Shown: positions 8,505-17,332 of the stretch, in pieces
How positions within the stretch are numbered: position 1 is the first letter of the stretch
Layout of the letters: each line of letters begins with the position of its first letter
Assembly: GCA_001914235.1 (NCBI GenBank)
Contig: MQUF01000006.1
Span: forward strand, 124,001-188,000
Source: Desulfobulbaceae bacterium DB1
Lineage (GTDB): Bacteria; Desulfobacterota; Desulfobulbia; Desulfobulbales; SURF-16
Reading direction: 5' to 3'
DNA length: 64,000 nucleotides
Notes under the pieces: model-generated
Told to the model about the DNA's origin: nothing
What the model saw: the letters and a program-made list of their open reading frames with translations, nothing else
Databases searched by the model: none
Made by a program: the position numbers and the translations under genes

Positions 8505-9557
8505 GTGATTACCATCGACTTTCAGCCAGCTTCAACAGCCTAATAGGCCTCGGCAAAGTATGCACAGCTGCATGGGCTAGGCTTGGCACCATTTTGCCCA
8601 ACTGAAAACGATGGTTGAATCGGTAACAAAACTCAGCAAAATAGCGAGGTATATGTTTCTCACTGATTGCATGGTAGCTTCCACGGATGGCATTTTTGAC
8701 GTTGCCGAGCATGGTGTTCACCCATTTGAACTCTTTGATCTCAACACTGTCAGGACCGCCTCCCGTGATAATGCGTTGATGAGCACAACCTGCTTTCTTG
8801 ATTCCCGTAAAGCAGCTGAAACCATCGGTCACAACAATACTGCCTGGCGCCAGGTGTTTCTCGGACCATTGGGAAATTTCTTGCTTAGAAAATGTGGTCA
8901 CCTGGCTGAAACGCATTTGCTGGGGATGACCTTCTTCGTCAGTGGAAACGGCGGCAACAAAAGGCGTTTTCCCGGATGCTCCGCGTCCTCTTTTTCCACC
9001 TCTGCTTTTGCCGCCAATATAGGAATCGTCGATTTGGATGAAGCCGGATAGGGGTGTTGCGTCATCTTGTTTTTTCATGACGTGCTGCAACTTATGCTTC
9101 ATGCGCAAAGCAGCATTGGCAGAAACCCCAATGGTTCTCGAAAGATTGAGTGAGGATATGCCATCTTTTGACTGGGTGATAAGGTAAATTGCAAGGAACC
9201 AGATATTGAGCGGCAGTTTTGTGTTATCGAAAATGGTTCCGCTTGTAACAGATGTTTGCCGGTGGCAACGTCGGCATTGGTAGACTTTGCGGCTGCTGAT
9301 TTGACAATAACAGGTGTGGCCGCATTCCGGGCAGACAAAGCCCAGCGGCCACCTCAGATCAAAGAGAATTTGACGGCATTTCTCGTCAGTGCCGTATTTG
9401 GAAAAAAACTGTGTCAAACTCATGCCTTTTTGAAACTGAATTTTATTTTTTGCCATGGGACCCTCCAATTGAATGGTTGCTTTTGAAGGATTATCCCATA
9501 CGAGATAGGACAAATAGCGTCCTACCAATTAAAAAACTGAAACTTAGTGGTAATCAC
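8505..9557 (-). mobile_element. IS1595-family (ISXO2-like) insertion sequence, 1053 bp
   Basis: A complete element. Its ends are inverted repeats: left GTGATTACCA then 5 unlike bases then TTTCAG; the right end read inwards is GTGATTACCA, 5 other bases, TTTCAG. It carries a single transposase gene filling nearly its whole length and is flanked by 10-bp direct repeats. It interrupts a chemoreceptor gene. Near-identical ends, an exact target duplication and an undamaged transposase frame suggest a recent insertion. Confidence 0.93.
8509..9456 (-). CDS. IS1595-family transposase
   Basis: A 315-aa transposase. The N-terminal zinc ribbon has CPECGHTC and CRRC near residues 44-70, followed by the DDE-type core with IDDSYIGGK, VTDGFSCF and the C-terminal region EFKWVNTMLGNVKNAIRG to FCYRFNHRF. 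The usual third acidic residue of the catalytic triad is not evident in the NTMLGNVK segment, where an Asn-containing variant seems present. The start at 9456 (MAKNKIQFQKG) is preceded by GGAGGG; an upstream in-frame start would run into the terminal repeat. It is transcribed in the same direction as the interrupted gene. Confidence 0.92.
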   Translation of the reverse strand: MAKNKIQFQKGMSLTQFFSKYGTDEKCRQILFDLRWPLGFVCPECGHTCYCQISSRKVYQCRRCHRQTSVTSGTIFDNTKLPLNIWFLAIYLITQSKDGISSLNLSRTIGVSANAALRMKHKLQHVMKKQDDATPLSGFIQIDDSYIGGKSRGGKRGRGASGKTPFVAAVSTDEEGHPQQMRFSQVTTFSKQEISQWSEKHLAPGSIVVTDGFSCFTGIKKAGCAHQRIITGGGPDSVEIKEFKWVNTMLGNVKNAIRGSYHAISEKHIPRYFAEFCYRFNHRFQLGKMVPSLAHAAVHTLPRPIRLLKLAESRW

Positions 9558-10513
9558 ATTATTTTTTCGCCGTATTCGTCAATTTCACTGTCCAGGATGT
9601 TTCGTTCAGCCGCGGCCTGCGTCATTTCTTTTTGCAGAGGGAGGATTGCTTCGCCGTTTTTCGCAAATTGCGTATCATGAAACTGATCAATTTGTTCCAC
9701 CAGTTTTTTCAGTTCCGGGACATCCACGGGCGCGATTTTTCCCATTTCCGTTTCCCCGCCCTGCAGCAGCGCTTTCACCCAGGTATCGAACCGGGCGATC
9801 TCCTTTCGGTATTCCGTTTCGATTTGCGGCAGGGCAGCCGCATCAAAAGACTGGGCGTATTCCTCAATGGCGATTCTGCTCATGGCCAGGGTTGTTTTTA
9901 TTTCCATGGCCATGTCGGCCCAGGAGTTTTCCGTGTCGATGATCGCTTGGGCACTGTCACCGGCTGCCAGTTTGCTGTTGATTCTTTCCTTGATTTTTAC
10001 TTCAAGGGCTTCGGCAAGAGCGATGATTGCGTCAAAATCTTTTTCAAACCGGGTCATTGCAGTCTCATGCCTTTCCGCCAGTTCGAAATCCTTTTTTGTC
10101 AGCGAGTAGATTTTCTCGATTGCCGGCAGGAAGTGGTCGTTGTGGAGTTTGTCCGCCGCCGCTACTTTTTCCAGCAATTGCGGATCATCGGCGGGATAGA
10201 CAATGCCCATCTCCGTTTCCGCGCCCTGACGGATTCCCGTCAGGAAGAGCTTGAAGTCTTCAACCGCGAGCAGGTGCTCTTGCCAGGCCCCCTCAAGTTC
10301 TTCCACTGAAGAAGATGCGAGCAGTTCCATGATCATCTGCATGTCGGTGCGCACGGCGAGCATCATTTCAAGGCCCGCATCAACAACGGAGGCGGCTTTT
10401 TTCTCACTGTTCATTCCTTGATATCCGACAAGTCCGGTAAGAAAGATAATAAGGCAGATCGCCAGATAACCGCCGATAATCTTGATGCCGATTTTTATGT
10501 CTGCAAATTTCAT
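9554..10513 (-). pseudogene. Chemoreceptor (MCP), 5' fragment with sensor domain
   Basis: First 319 codons of the interrupted MCP. An N-terminal transmembrane helix (residues 12-30, IIGGYLAICLIIFLTGLVG) leads into a long helical periplasmic sensor. The sensor contains two copies of a module: one around residues 85-140 and one around 245-300 share QGxETEMG, a D-x-P-x-L and an Asp...His pattern. The frame ends in ...EKIM-stop, the stop being supplied by the insertion sequence. The start has AAAGGACC upstream. The product would be a receptor without signalling domain and is presumably non-functional. Confidence 0.9.
9558..9567. repeat. Target-site duplication, right copy
   Basis: ATTATTTTTT, identical to 8495-8504, immediately outside the right end of the IS1595-family element. 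Removing the element and one copy restores an uninterrupted chemoreceptor frame. Confidence 0.85.
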
Positions 10514-10711
10514 TGCCGGTCCTTTTGTGAAATGAGGATTTTTGCGAAAAAGAATAACGATACCACGGAGTAGTAACTATTCGTAGAAGCGTAGCAACTA
10601 AGAAAGAATATTGATGTTTTATTATATCACTGAATAAAATAGTAACAATAAAATATTTCGGCACAAAAAGACGTTTGGGGGAAAGTTTTACGGAGTCAGA
10701 AAAAAACTGTT

Positions 10712-11962
10712 TCAGGTCAAGGACATCGATGGGTCATCGTTTGAAGGGGAAAAACGTTGTTTGATAATCGCGATCTCGTTTTTCCTGGCGAGAAAATGAT
10801 CGACGAGCTCAGGGTCAAACTGGTTGCCTTTGCCTTTGGCAACCTCGGAGAATGCCTCGTCGGTATTCCAGGCGTGTTTATAGGGCCGTTGCGAGGTGAG
10901 GGCGTCAAAGACATCGCAGATGGCGGCAATGCGGCCGGCGAGAGGGATTTCCTCACGGCTGAGACCCTTTGGGTAGCCGCTGCCGTCCCATCGTTCATGA
11001 TGGGTGAGGGCAATGCCTTTGGCCATCTTCAGCAGCGGTGCATCATTGCCGGAAAGGAGTTTGGCGCCGATGACGCTATGGGTCTTCATGATTGCAAATT
11101 CCTGTGGGCTCAACTGATCCGGTTTCTGCAGGAGAGCTTCGGCAATGCCGATTTTCCCAACATCGTGCATGGCCACGGCATGGAAAAGCAGTTCCCGTTC
11201 CGTTTCGTTTAATCCCGCCGCTTCGGAAAGGATATCGCAGTAATGGCTCATTTTGGTGATGTGCGGTCCCGTGCTCTTGTCCCGCAAATGAGCGGCTTTG
11301 GCCAGGCGGTAGATCATTTCAAGCTGCATTTTCCACAGTTCCTTGCTTTGTTTTTCCAGCTTGCGCTGGAGAGCTGCGTGGCCACGGCGCAAATTTTCTT
11401 CTTCAAGGCGATGCTGTTCGTTTGCCTCCATTTCCTTTGTTACGTCGATCAAGGCGCCGAATGAAAGACAGATGTGGTCATCGGGATAGGATTCCACCGA
11501 AGCCTGGTCTTTCAGCCAGAAGTTTCCCTGGTTTTGCAATGCAACCTTATAGATTGCTTCCACCGTGCCGGTTTTCTTGCCTTCGTCGCGAAGTTCGCCC
11601 TGAATGTGCGCAAGTTCGGTGCGAGCCAGGATTTTCTTTTCTATTTTCCCCTTGCCGGCGGCATAGTGATAGGAACAGCGCTGCACCACGCTGTCGCGAA
11701 AGATTTCCGCCATCTCGCAGGAAGAACATCGCAGAAGCTGCAGCAGCCGGTTACCGACGAATTCGTACCAGATGGCATGGTCCTCGTTTTCCCGCCAGGC
11801 GGAAATGTACGGCATGGCCGGGTTGGCGGTGACGTTGCAACCGCGGAAGAGCCGGATGGATTGAGCCACCCGTTTTTTGAGATTGTTGCTGTATTCACCT
11901 TGCAGGATGCGTCCGCAGTAATCACGGTCAAAGACCCAGTTGAAATCCTGCTCATTGCTCAT
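10712..11962 (-). CDS. HD-GYP domain protein, probable c-di-GMP phosphodiesterase
   Basis: A 416-aa cytoplasmic signalling protein. The first about 190 residues form a Cys-containing sensory region (RCSSCEMAEIFRD), then a coiled coil (about 190-225). The HD-GYP domain follows with HAVAMHDVGKIG (HD pair), HSVIGAKLL, LTHHERWDGSGYPKGL (the HD-GYP signature) and ICDVFDALTSQRPYK. All hallmark residues for cyclic-di-GMP hydrolysis are present. The ATG at 11962 follows GGGG; a GTG three codons upstream is possible. It sits alone between the broken receptor gene and typA. Confidence 0.9.
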   Translation of the reverse strand: MSNEQDFNWVFDRDYCGRILQGEYSNNLKKRVAQSIRLFRGCNVTANPAMPYISAWRENEDHAIWYEFVGNRLLQLLRCSSCEMAEIFRDSVVQRCSYHYAAGKGKIEKKILARTELAHIQGELRDEGKKTGTVEAIYKVALQNQGNFWLKDQASVESYPDDHICLSFGALIDVTKEMEANEQHRLEEENLRRGHAALQRKLEKQSKELWKMQLEMIYRLAKAAHLRDKSTGPHITKMSHYCDILSEAAGLNETERELLFHAVAMHDVGKIGIAEALLQKPDQLSPQEFAIMKTHSVIGAKLLSGNDAPLLKMAKGIALTHHERWDGSGYPKGLSREEIPLAGRIAAICDVFDALTSQRPYKHAWNTDEAFSEVAKGKGNQFDPELVDHFLARKNEIAIIKQRFSPSNDDPSMSLT

Positions 11963-12280
11963 GAAAAACACCCCGTAACTGAAGTGAGGGGCTGCGGCGA
12001 AATAACCCTTCCGCTTCTCACCAATTCGCCACAGCCACTTCCTGCGAGAGCCGTTTCTTGCAACGGCTTAAAAAAATTATAGCATTCGAACTCCGCGGCA
12101 TGTCAAGGGAAATCAAGATGATTGGCTTGTTTTTTTGCCGGATTGGCCGGTTGGTAAGCCATTTTGCTGTTGTCAGTAGCGCAAATGTCGTTTATTATAT
12201 CAAATTTTTTGGCGGATTTATGGGGTAAAAGATTCGCTGTACGACCAATACCCCTTTTATAAAGACATTGTGAATAAAAT
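11963..12280. other. Intergenic region between HD-GYP gene and typA
   Basis: About 318 bases with no convincing gene. It must hold the divergent promoters of the HD-GYP gene (-) and typA (+). The part near typA is AT-rich. No strong ribosome-binding site precedes typA. No riboswitch-like motif was recognised. Confidence 0.5.
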
Positions 12281-14071
12281 ATGGACCAGTCAAAAATCAG
12301 GAATGTAGCTATCATAGCCCATGTCGACCACGGCAAGACGACCCTGGTTGATCAGCTTTTTCAGCAAAGCGGCATGTTCCGCGAAAATCAGGCAGTGGCC
12401 GAACGGTTGATGGACTCCATGGACCTTGAACGGGAGCGTGGTATTACCATTGCCTCGAAAAACGGTTCATATAATTACAAGGACTATTGGATCAATATCA
12501 TCGACACCCCGGGGCATGCCGATTTCGGCGGTCAGGTGGAGCGGGTACTGCGCATGGCGGACGGCTGTCTCCTGCTGGTTGATGCCCAGGAAGGCCCCAT
12601 GCCCCAGACCTATTTTGTTCTGAAAAAGGCGCTGGCCAATCATCTGCCGATCATCGTGGTGATCAATAAAATCGATAAACCCGCTGCCCGCTGTGACTGG
12701 GCGGTGGACCAGGTATTCGATCTTTTCGTCAAGCTGAACGCTCCGGATGAGCTGCTTGATTTCCCTGTGGTGTATGCCTCCGCCAAGCAGGGTTTTGCCC
12801 TGCGGTCCCTGGGGGAAGCAAACAACAACATGGACCCTATTTCGGAACTGATCGTCTCTTCCATCCCCGCGCCTTCCGGCAGCAACGACGCACCGCTGCA
12901 GATGCAGGTCAATACCATTGATTACTCACCCTATCTCGGCAGACTCGGCATCGGCAAGGTGGTCAACGGTACTCTGAAAATCAACAAGGACATTGCCGTG
13001 GCCCGGCGGGATGGTTCGATTTCTCCCATCCGAATTTCCAAGATTTTTCGCTTTGAAGTCAATGAAAAGGTTGCGGTAACCGAGGCAACTACCGGAGAGA
13101 TTGTCGCGGTGGCCGGCATGGATGATGTGACCGTGGGTGTGACCTTCACCGATCCCCTCAACCCGCAGCCGTTACCGTTGATTGATATCGACCCGCCTAC
13201 CCTTTCCATGAATTTCGTGCCCAATGATTCGCCCTTTGCCGGCAAGGAAGGCAAATTTGTCACCTCCCGGCATATCGAGGAGCGCCTTTCCCGTGAAACC
13301 CTGGCCGATGTCGCCCTGCGGGTTGAGCCGCTCACTGATGGCGTCGGCTACAAAGTTTCCGGCCGGGGTGAGCTGCATCTCTCCATTCTGATTGAAAAGA
13401 TGCGACGCGAAGGCTACGAATTTCAGGTGACCAGGCCGCAGGTCATCATGAAGGAGGAAAACGGAAAGCAGCTTGAACCCTATGAGGAGCTGACCATTGA
13501 TGTGGACGAGCAGTACCAGGGGGTGGTCATTGAGAAGCTCGGCAAGCTGAAAGGCCAGATGCTGGAAATGCGCAATGAAAACAATATGGTCAAGCTGGTT
13601 TATAAGATTCCCACCCGCGGCCTGCTCGGTTTCCGATCCCAGTTCATGACCGATACCAAGGGCATGGGCATCATGAATTATGTCTTTGCCGAATACGGAC
13701 CTTATGCCGGCGATATCGTCAACCGGGTGAACGGGGTGCTGGTGGTAAAGGAAACAAGTACCACCGTTGCCTACGCCCTTTTCAACCTGCAGGAAAGGGG
13801 CCGCCTTTTTCTCGGGCCGGGCTTGGATGTGTATGCCGGGCAGATAGTGGGAGAAAACAGCCGGCCGGTGGATATGGTGGTCAATCCGGCCAAGGGCAAG
13901 AAGCTGACCAATATGCGGGCCTCCGGTTCGGATGAAGCGGTCATCCTGACACCGCCCCGACAGATGAGCCTTGAAGAGTGCATCGCCTATATCAATGATG
14001 ACGAGCTGGTTGAGGTGACGCCGGCCTCGATCCGTCTGCGGAAACGCAAGGTCGGCAGCTTTAAGCCGTAA
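12281..14071 (+). CDS. typA: Ribosome-associated GTPase TypA/BipA
   Basis: A 596-aa translational GTPase of EF-G type that binds ribosomes and supports assembly and stress growth. The G1 loop AHVDHGKTT is at residues 13-21; then RGITI, DTPGHADFG and NKID (G3 and G4). EF-G-like domains II, III and V and the TypA-specific C-terminal domain (LTNMRASGSDEA, LRKRK near the end) follow. Full length and intact. Nearest neighbours are on the opposite strand, so it is a single-gene unit. Confidence 0.97.
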   Translation: MDQSKIRNVAIIAHVDHGKTTLVDQLFQQSGMFRENQAVAERLMDSMDLERERGITIASKNGSYNYKDYWINIIDTPGHADFGGQVERVLRMADGCLLLVDAQEGPMPQTYFVLKKALANHLPIIVVINKIDKPAARCDWAVDQVFDLFVKLNAPDELLDFPVVYASAKQGFALRSLGEANNNMDPISELIVSSIPAPSGSNDAPLQMQVNTIDYSPYLGRLGIGKVVNGTLKINKDIAVARRDGSISPIRISKIFRFEVNEKVAVTEATTGEIVAVAGMDDVTVGVTFTDPLNPQPLPLIDIDPPTLSMNFVPNDSPFAGKEGKFVTSRHIEERLSRETLADVALRVEPLTDGVGYKVSGRGELHLSILIEKMRREGYEFQVTRPQVIMKEENGKQLEPYEELTIDVDEQYQGVVIEKLGKLKGQMLEMRNENNMVKLVYKIPTRGLLGFRSQFMTDTKGMGIMNYVFAEYGPYAGDIVNRVNGVLVVKETSTTVAYALFNLQERGRLFLGPGLDVYAGQIVGENSRPVDMVVNPAKGKKLTNMRASGSDEAVILTPPRQMSLEECIAYINDDELVEVTPASIRLRKRKVGSFKP

Positions 14072-14131
14072 GGCTGATTTTTGTTCGGCTTCGTTGAGGA
14101 AGCCGGAGGGCGGGAGAGAAAGGAAATGTGC

Positions 14132-15493
14132 TTATTTCGACTCCTGACTCCCGGCTTCCGACTCCTCATTGCTTTTTTCCGTGGTCATCCTCCTGCCGTC
14201 AAACTGAACATGCAAGGCCCGGCTGCGCGTCTCCAGGATGTTGCGGATGGTCGTGTTGATTTCTTCGTCACGGAATTCCAACCTGTCCGTTTCAACTCCT
14301 CTCACATCAAGAAAATAGTCTGCGATTTTCAGCTCCTCCGTTGATTTTGCCGGCACGAAAAAATCTCCCGCTTCAGCATTAACGGCCAGTATTTTGTCGA
14401 TCTGCAGCAGTCGATGGATGCCGTTCCGCACAAAGTGTTCGGAAATTCCCAGCTGGTCACTTATTTCCGCTGGGCTTGATGCCCCTTTTCCCTTGTCAAA
14501 CTTACGGCAGATGGCGATGAGCACCGCCAGGCAGATTTTTTCCTTGCCGGCAAAGGGGATGGTTGTCGCAAATTCAAGGGGATGAAATTTCCCCGCTCTT
14601 TGGCAGGCGAAATTGATTATTCCGCCGACGAGGATGATGATCCAGCTTGCCTGCAACCAGATCATGAAGATGGGCACGGAGGCAAAGGTGCCGTAAATGG
14701 CATTGTAACGGGCCACCCCGATCTGGAAGCTGATGAAAAGAATCTGGCTGAGCTGCCAGAGAATGCCCGCGATCGTTCCTGCCGTCAGGGCGGGAAGAAG
14801 TCTGACGTTTGTGTTGGGGATTATCATATAAAGCAGGGTAATGACAACAACGCTCGATATCCAGGGCAGCGAAAGCAGAAACAGTTTCATGGCCCCGGCA
14901 AAGAGGCCGATTGCAAGCAGCTTCTGAAGAAGTGCGTGGCTCTGCAGGGTGGTTGACAGGCCCAGGGTTACGGCCAGCAGAAGAGGGCTGAGGATGAGCA
15001 GCGACAGATAATCGCTTGCTTTTCTGATCAAGGAGCGTGGTTTCGTAACCAGCCATATTCTGTTGAATGCGTTTTCGATCTGTCCGAGCAGGGAGATTGA
15101 CGTGGAGACAATGAACACCAGGCCGATGGTGCCCAGGGCCGTCACATTGGTGTTGTTGACATATTCAATTATTTTTGGAATCAGGTCGGCGGCGATTTCC
15201 CCACCCATTGCTTTTCCCATCAGCAGCGGTTCCACTTTTTCCTGGATGCCGAACCCTTTGGCAATGGAAAAGATCATGGCAAGCATCGGAACAAGTGACA
15301 GGAGAAAGGTAAAGGAAAGAGCCGAGGCGTAGTTTGTAAGCTGTTTGTTGAACGGTGATCCTGCGGCAATGAAAATTATTTTGTACAAACGGAGGATAAC
15401 CCGTTTCAGCAGGGGGAGATCACGCTCCCGCAGGCTCCAGATAGTCCTGGTGTCGTCGGTTATCTGGAAAAAATGTTTGATTCTCTGGTTCAT
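14132..15493 (-). CDS. YihY/BrkB family inner membrane protein
   Basis: A 453-aa protein with six predicted transmembrane helices between about residues 40 and 300 (YihY/BrkB fold, formerly annotated ribonuclease BN; function unclear). A soluble C-terminal extension of about 150 residues has a winged-helix look (SPAEISDQLGISEHFVRNG). The last residues (EESEAGSQESK) are encoded by a 7-bp repeat array that runs into the gene end, so the C-terminus is probably unstructured and strain-variable. Convergent with typA. Confidence 0.88.
   Translation of the reverse strand: MNQRIKHFFQITDDTRTIWSLRERDLPLLKRVILRLYKIIFIAAGSPFNKQLTNYASALSFTFLLSLVPMLAMIFSIAKGFGIQEKVEPLLMGKAMGGEIAADLIPKIIEYVNNTNVTALGTIGLVFIVSTSISLLGQIENAFNRIWLVTKPRSLIRKASDYLSLLILSPLLLAVTLGLSTTLQSHALLQKLLAIGLFAGAMKLFLLSLPWISSVVVITLLYMIIPNTNVRLLPALTAGTIAGILWQLSQILFISFQIGVARYNAIYGTFASVPIFMIWLQASWIIILVGGIINFACQRAGKFHPLEFATTIPFAGKEKICLAVLIAICRKFDKGKGASSPAEISDQLGISEHFVRNGIHRLLQIDKILAVNAEAGDFFVPAKSTEELKIADYFLDVRGVETDRLEFRDEEINTTIRNILETRSRALHVQFDGRRMTTEKSNEESEAGSQESK
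14138..14165. repeat. Heptanucleotide-phased array at the yihY 3' end
   Basis: Four contiguous 7-mers: CGACTCC, TGACTCC, CGGCTTC, CGACTCC. They lie inside the last codons of the yihY-like gene. A second array of the same style, on the other strand, is at 50031-50072. Confidence 0.7.
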
Positions 15494-15527
15494 TCGGCAA
15501 GACCCGGTAAAAAGAAATCCGTCTGTT

Positions 15528-16700
15528 TTAATCAGGCTGATTTCTGCCCAGTTGCTTCAGGAGATAACGGGAAATTTCATTTTTGCTGGTGTGATCCATT
15601 TCCAGAAAGGAGACCCCGATATCGAACAGGTTGTTGTCGAATATTTCAATCCTGACCACCGTGCCGAGGATAAGAAGCGTTTCATTGAACTCGTCAAAGG
15701 GAATCTGCAGCTGGATCTTGCTGCCGATGTCGAAAGCAGTCCGTGATTCAAATAGAATACCTGTCAGGCTCAGGTTTTTTGCATTGGCCGCTACCGGAGT
15801 TGATGATTTGCTCATGCGTATCTGTTTGACCAGGATTGTGGCGAAAAAATCAATGCGCATAAAGCGTCGCTTGTTGGGGGAATAGGCCTGGATGGTATTT
15901 TTTCCCGCCGCCTTTGCCTGTAAAAGTGCTCGGTCGGCAAAGATGACCAGATCGCTTGTCCCTGCCGCGTCGATGGGAAAACTTGCCACGCCGCCGCTTA
16001 TGGTGAGGCCGATGTTTTTACCGTCAAATTGCAGCTGGAGATTTTCAATAAGAGCGCGAATTCTTTCCGCCAGGATAAGGGCGGTTGTCTTGCTTGTTTC
16101 CGGCAGAATGATGACGATTTCCTCACCGCCGTAACGGGCGGCGATATCCTCTGTTCTGACGGCATGGATTATGGCCTGGGAAATTTCTTTCAGGACATGA
16201 TCACCGGCGGGATGTCCATGGGTGTCGTTGACGGTTTTGAAATCGTCGAGATCAAGAAAAAGAATGGACAGATCGGTGTCATACCTTTTGGCTCGCGCCA
16301 CTTCCCGGATAATTGATTCGTCAAAATAGGCGCGGTTGTAAAGACCCGTCATCCTGTCGTATTTGACACTGTTCAAGGTGGACTCAAAAACATGGATCTC
16401 GACAACCTTGGGGTTTTTCAGCGATTTGTGAATCGAGCAGAAATAATCACAGATGGCGGTGCGCAGGTTGACGTTGTGTTCAAGCAGGGCGGACATTTTT
16501 TCCCGATGGGCGCAAATATCCCGCCATGCGGTTTCAGCCTCCGCCTGGGGCAGGTCAAGGTGGGTAAGCACATGGAAAATGACGGGGAATGCAAGGTTTC
16601 CGTGTTCCTTGATGATCTCGTCAAGTTCGTGAATGAGCTTTGCATCATCACCGGAAAACTTGTATAAACACTGCAGAACTTTATTGCGAATGACCTGCAT
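15528..16700 (-). CDS. Diguanylate cyclase with C-terminal PilZ domain
   Basis: A 390-aa protein. The N-terminal helical region (1-115) is of unknown type. The GGDEF domain (about 118-275) has DRMTGLYNRAYFDE, FLDLDDFKTVNDTHGH and active-site motif GGEE (in YGGEEIVIILPE), so cyclase activity is plausible. A PilZ-like domain (about 285-385) has KRRFMRIDFF and NLSLTGILFE, which would sense the product, cyclic-di-GMP. The start at 16700 has GGCGGAGG seven bases upstream; an in-frame start 13 codons earlier has none. Soluble, no transmembrane segment. Confidence 0.92.
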   Translation of the reverse strand: MQVIRNKVLQCLYKFSGDDAKLIHELDEIIKEHGNLAFPVIFHVLTHLDLPQAEAETAWRDICAHREKMSALLEHNVNLRTAICDYFCSIHKSLKNPKVVEIHVFESTLNSVKYDRMTGLYNRAYFDESIIREVARAKRYDTDLSILFLDLDDFKTVNDTHGHPAGDHVLKEISQAIIHAVRTEDIAARYGGEEIVIILPETSKTTALILAERIRALIENLQLQFDGKNIGLTISGGVASFPIDAAGTSDLVIFADRALLQAKAAGKNTIQAYSPNKRRFMRIDFFATILVKQIRMSKSSTPVAANAKNLSLTGILFESRTAFDIGSKIQLQIPFDEFNETLLILGTVVRIEIFDNNLFDIGVSFLEMDHTSKNEISRYLLKQLGRNQPD

Positions 16701-16856
16701 ATATCCTCCGCCGAGGTTGAAATCGGTCAGGGTGTGCAAAAGAGCGGTGGAAGTCTGTAAGTTTGCATGGTATACGAAATAAAACTTCCTTTATTTTACC
16801 TTAAATCAACTTTTACTCAACATAAGTTTGGTGATGCCGAACAGAATCTTTTTCAT

Positions 16857-17204
16857 ATGGAAAACATAGATACCCTGATTAAGATTGTCGAGTTGCTGGC
16901 GTTGCCTTTGGTCGTCCTTTTTCTGCTTGTGCTGTTTTTTGTTTTTGCCGTGCGGCCTTTTTTCGCCTTTCTCTTTGATAAAAAGAGGCTGGATGCCCTT
17001 GCCGCCGTTCGCCGGGCGCAGAAGAAAATGGCGGAGAGATTGGAAGAAAGCCGGGATGGCGACGAACAGGAGCATTTTGAAGAGCAATATTCGGCGGAGA
17101 ACGACATCCGGGCCGATCAGCGGGAAATAAGCAAGATTGCGGAAAGTGATCCGCGGAAGGCCGGTGAACTTGTCAGGCAGTGGCTGAAGAAGGATAAGGA
17201 TTAG
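16857..17204 (+). CDS. Small membrane protein resembling the FliF C-terminal tail
   Basis: The 115-aa product has one strong transmembrane helix (about residues 14-35, LALPLVVLFLLVLFFVFAV), a charged coiled coil, and an acidic C-terminus ending ESDPRKAGELVRQWLKKDKD. That end resembles the tail of the flagellar M-ring protein FliF, which binds FliG. No flagellar genes are nearby, so this may be a stand-alone FliF-tail-like protein rather than a fragment. The start is uncertain: an in-frame ATG at 16767 would add 30 residues. Function unknown. Confidence 0.65.
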   Translation: MENIDTLIKIVELLALPLVVLFLLVLFFVFAVRPFFAFLFDKKRLDALAAVRRAQKKMAERLEESRDGDEQEHFEEQYSAENDIRADQREISKIAESDPRKAGELVRQWLKKDKD

Positions 17205-17332
17205 TTGTTTTAGCCGTTGACGTCCCTGGGAATAAAATTATAATTCGTCGTTTTTGTCATTGCAGATTGTCGCCCCGTGAACACGGGCAGTCATTTGCTT
17301 TGCAATATCCGGTTTAATCAGGACAGGGTCTT

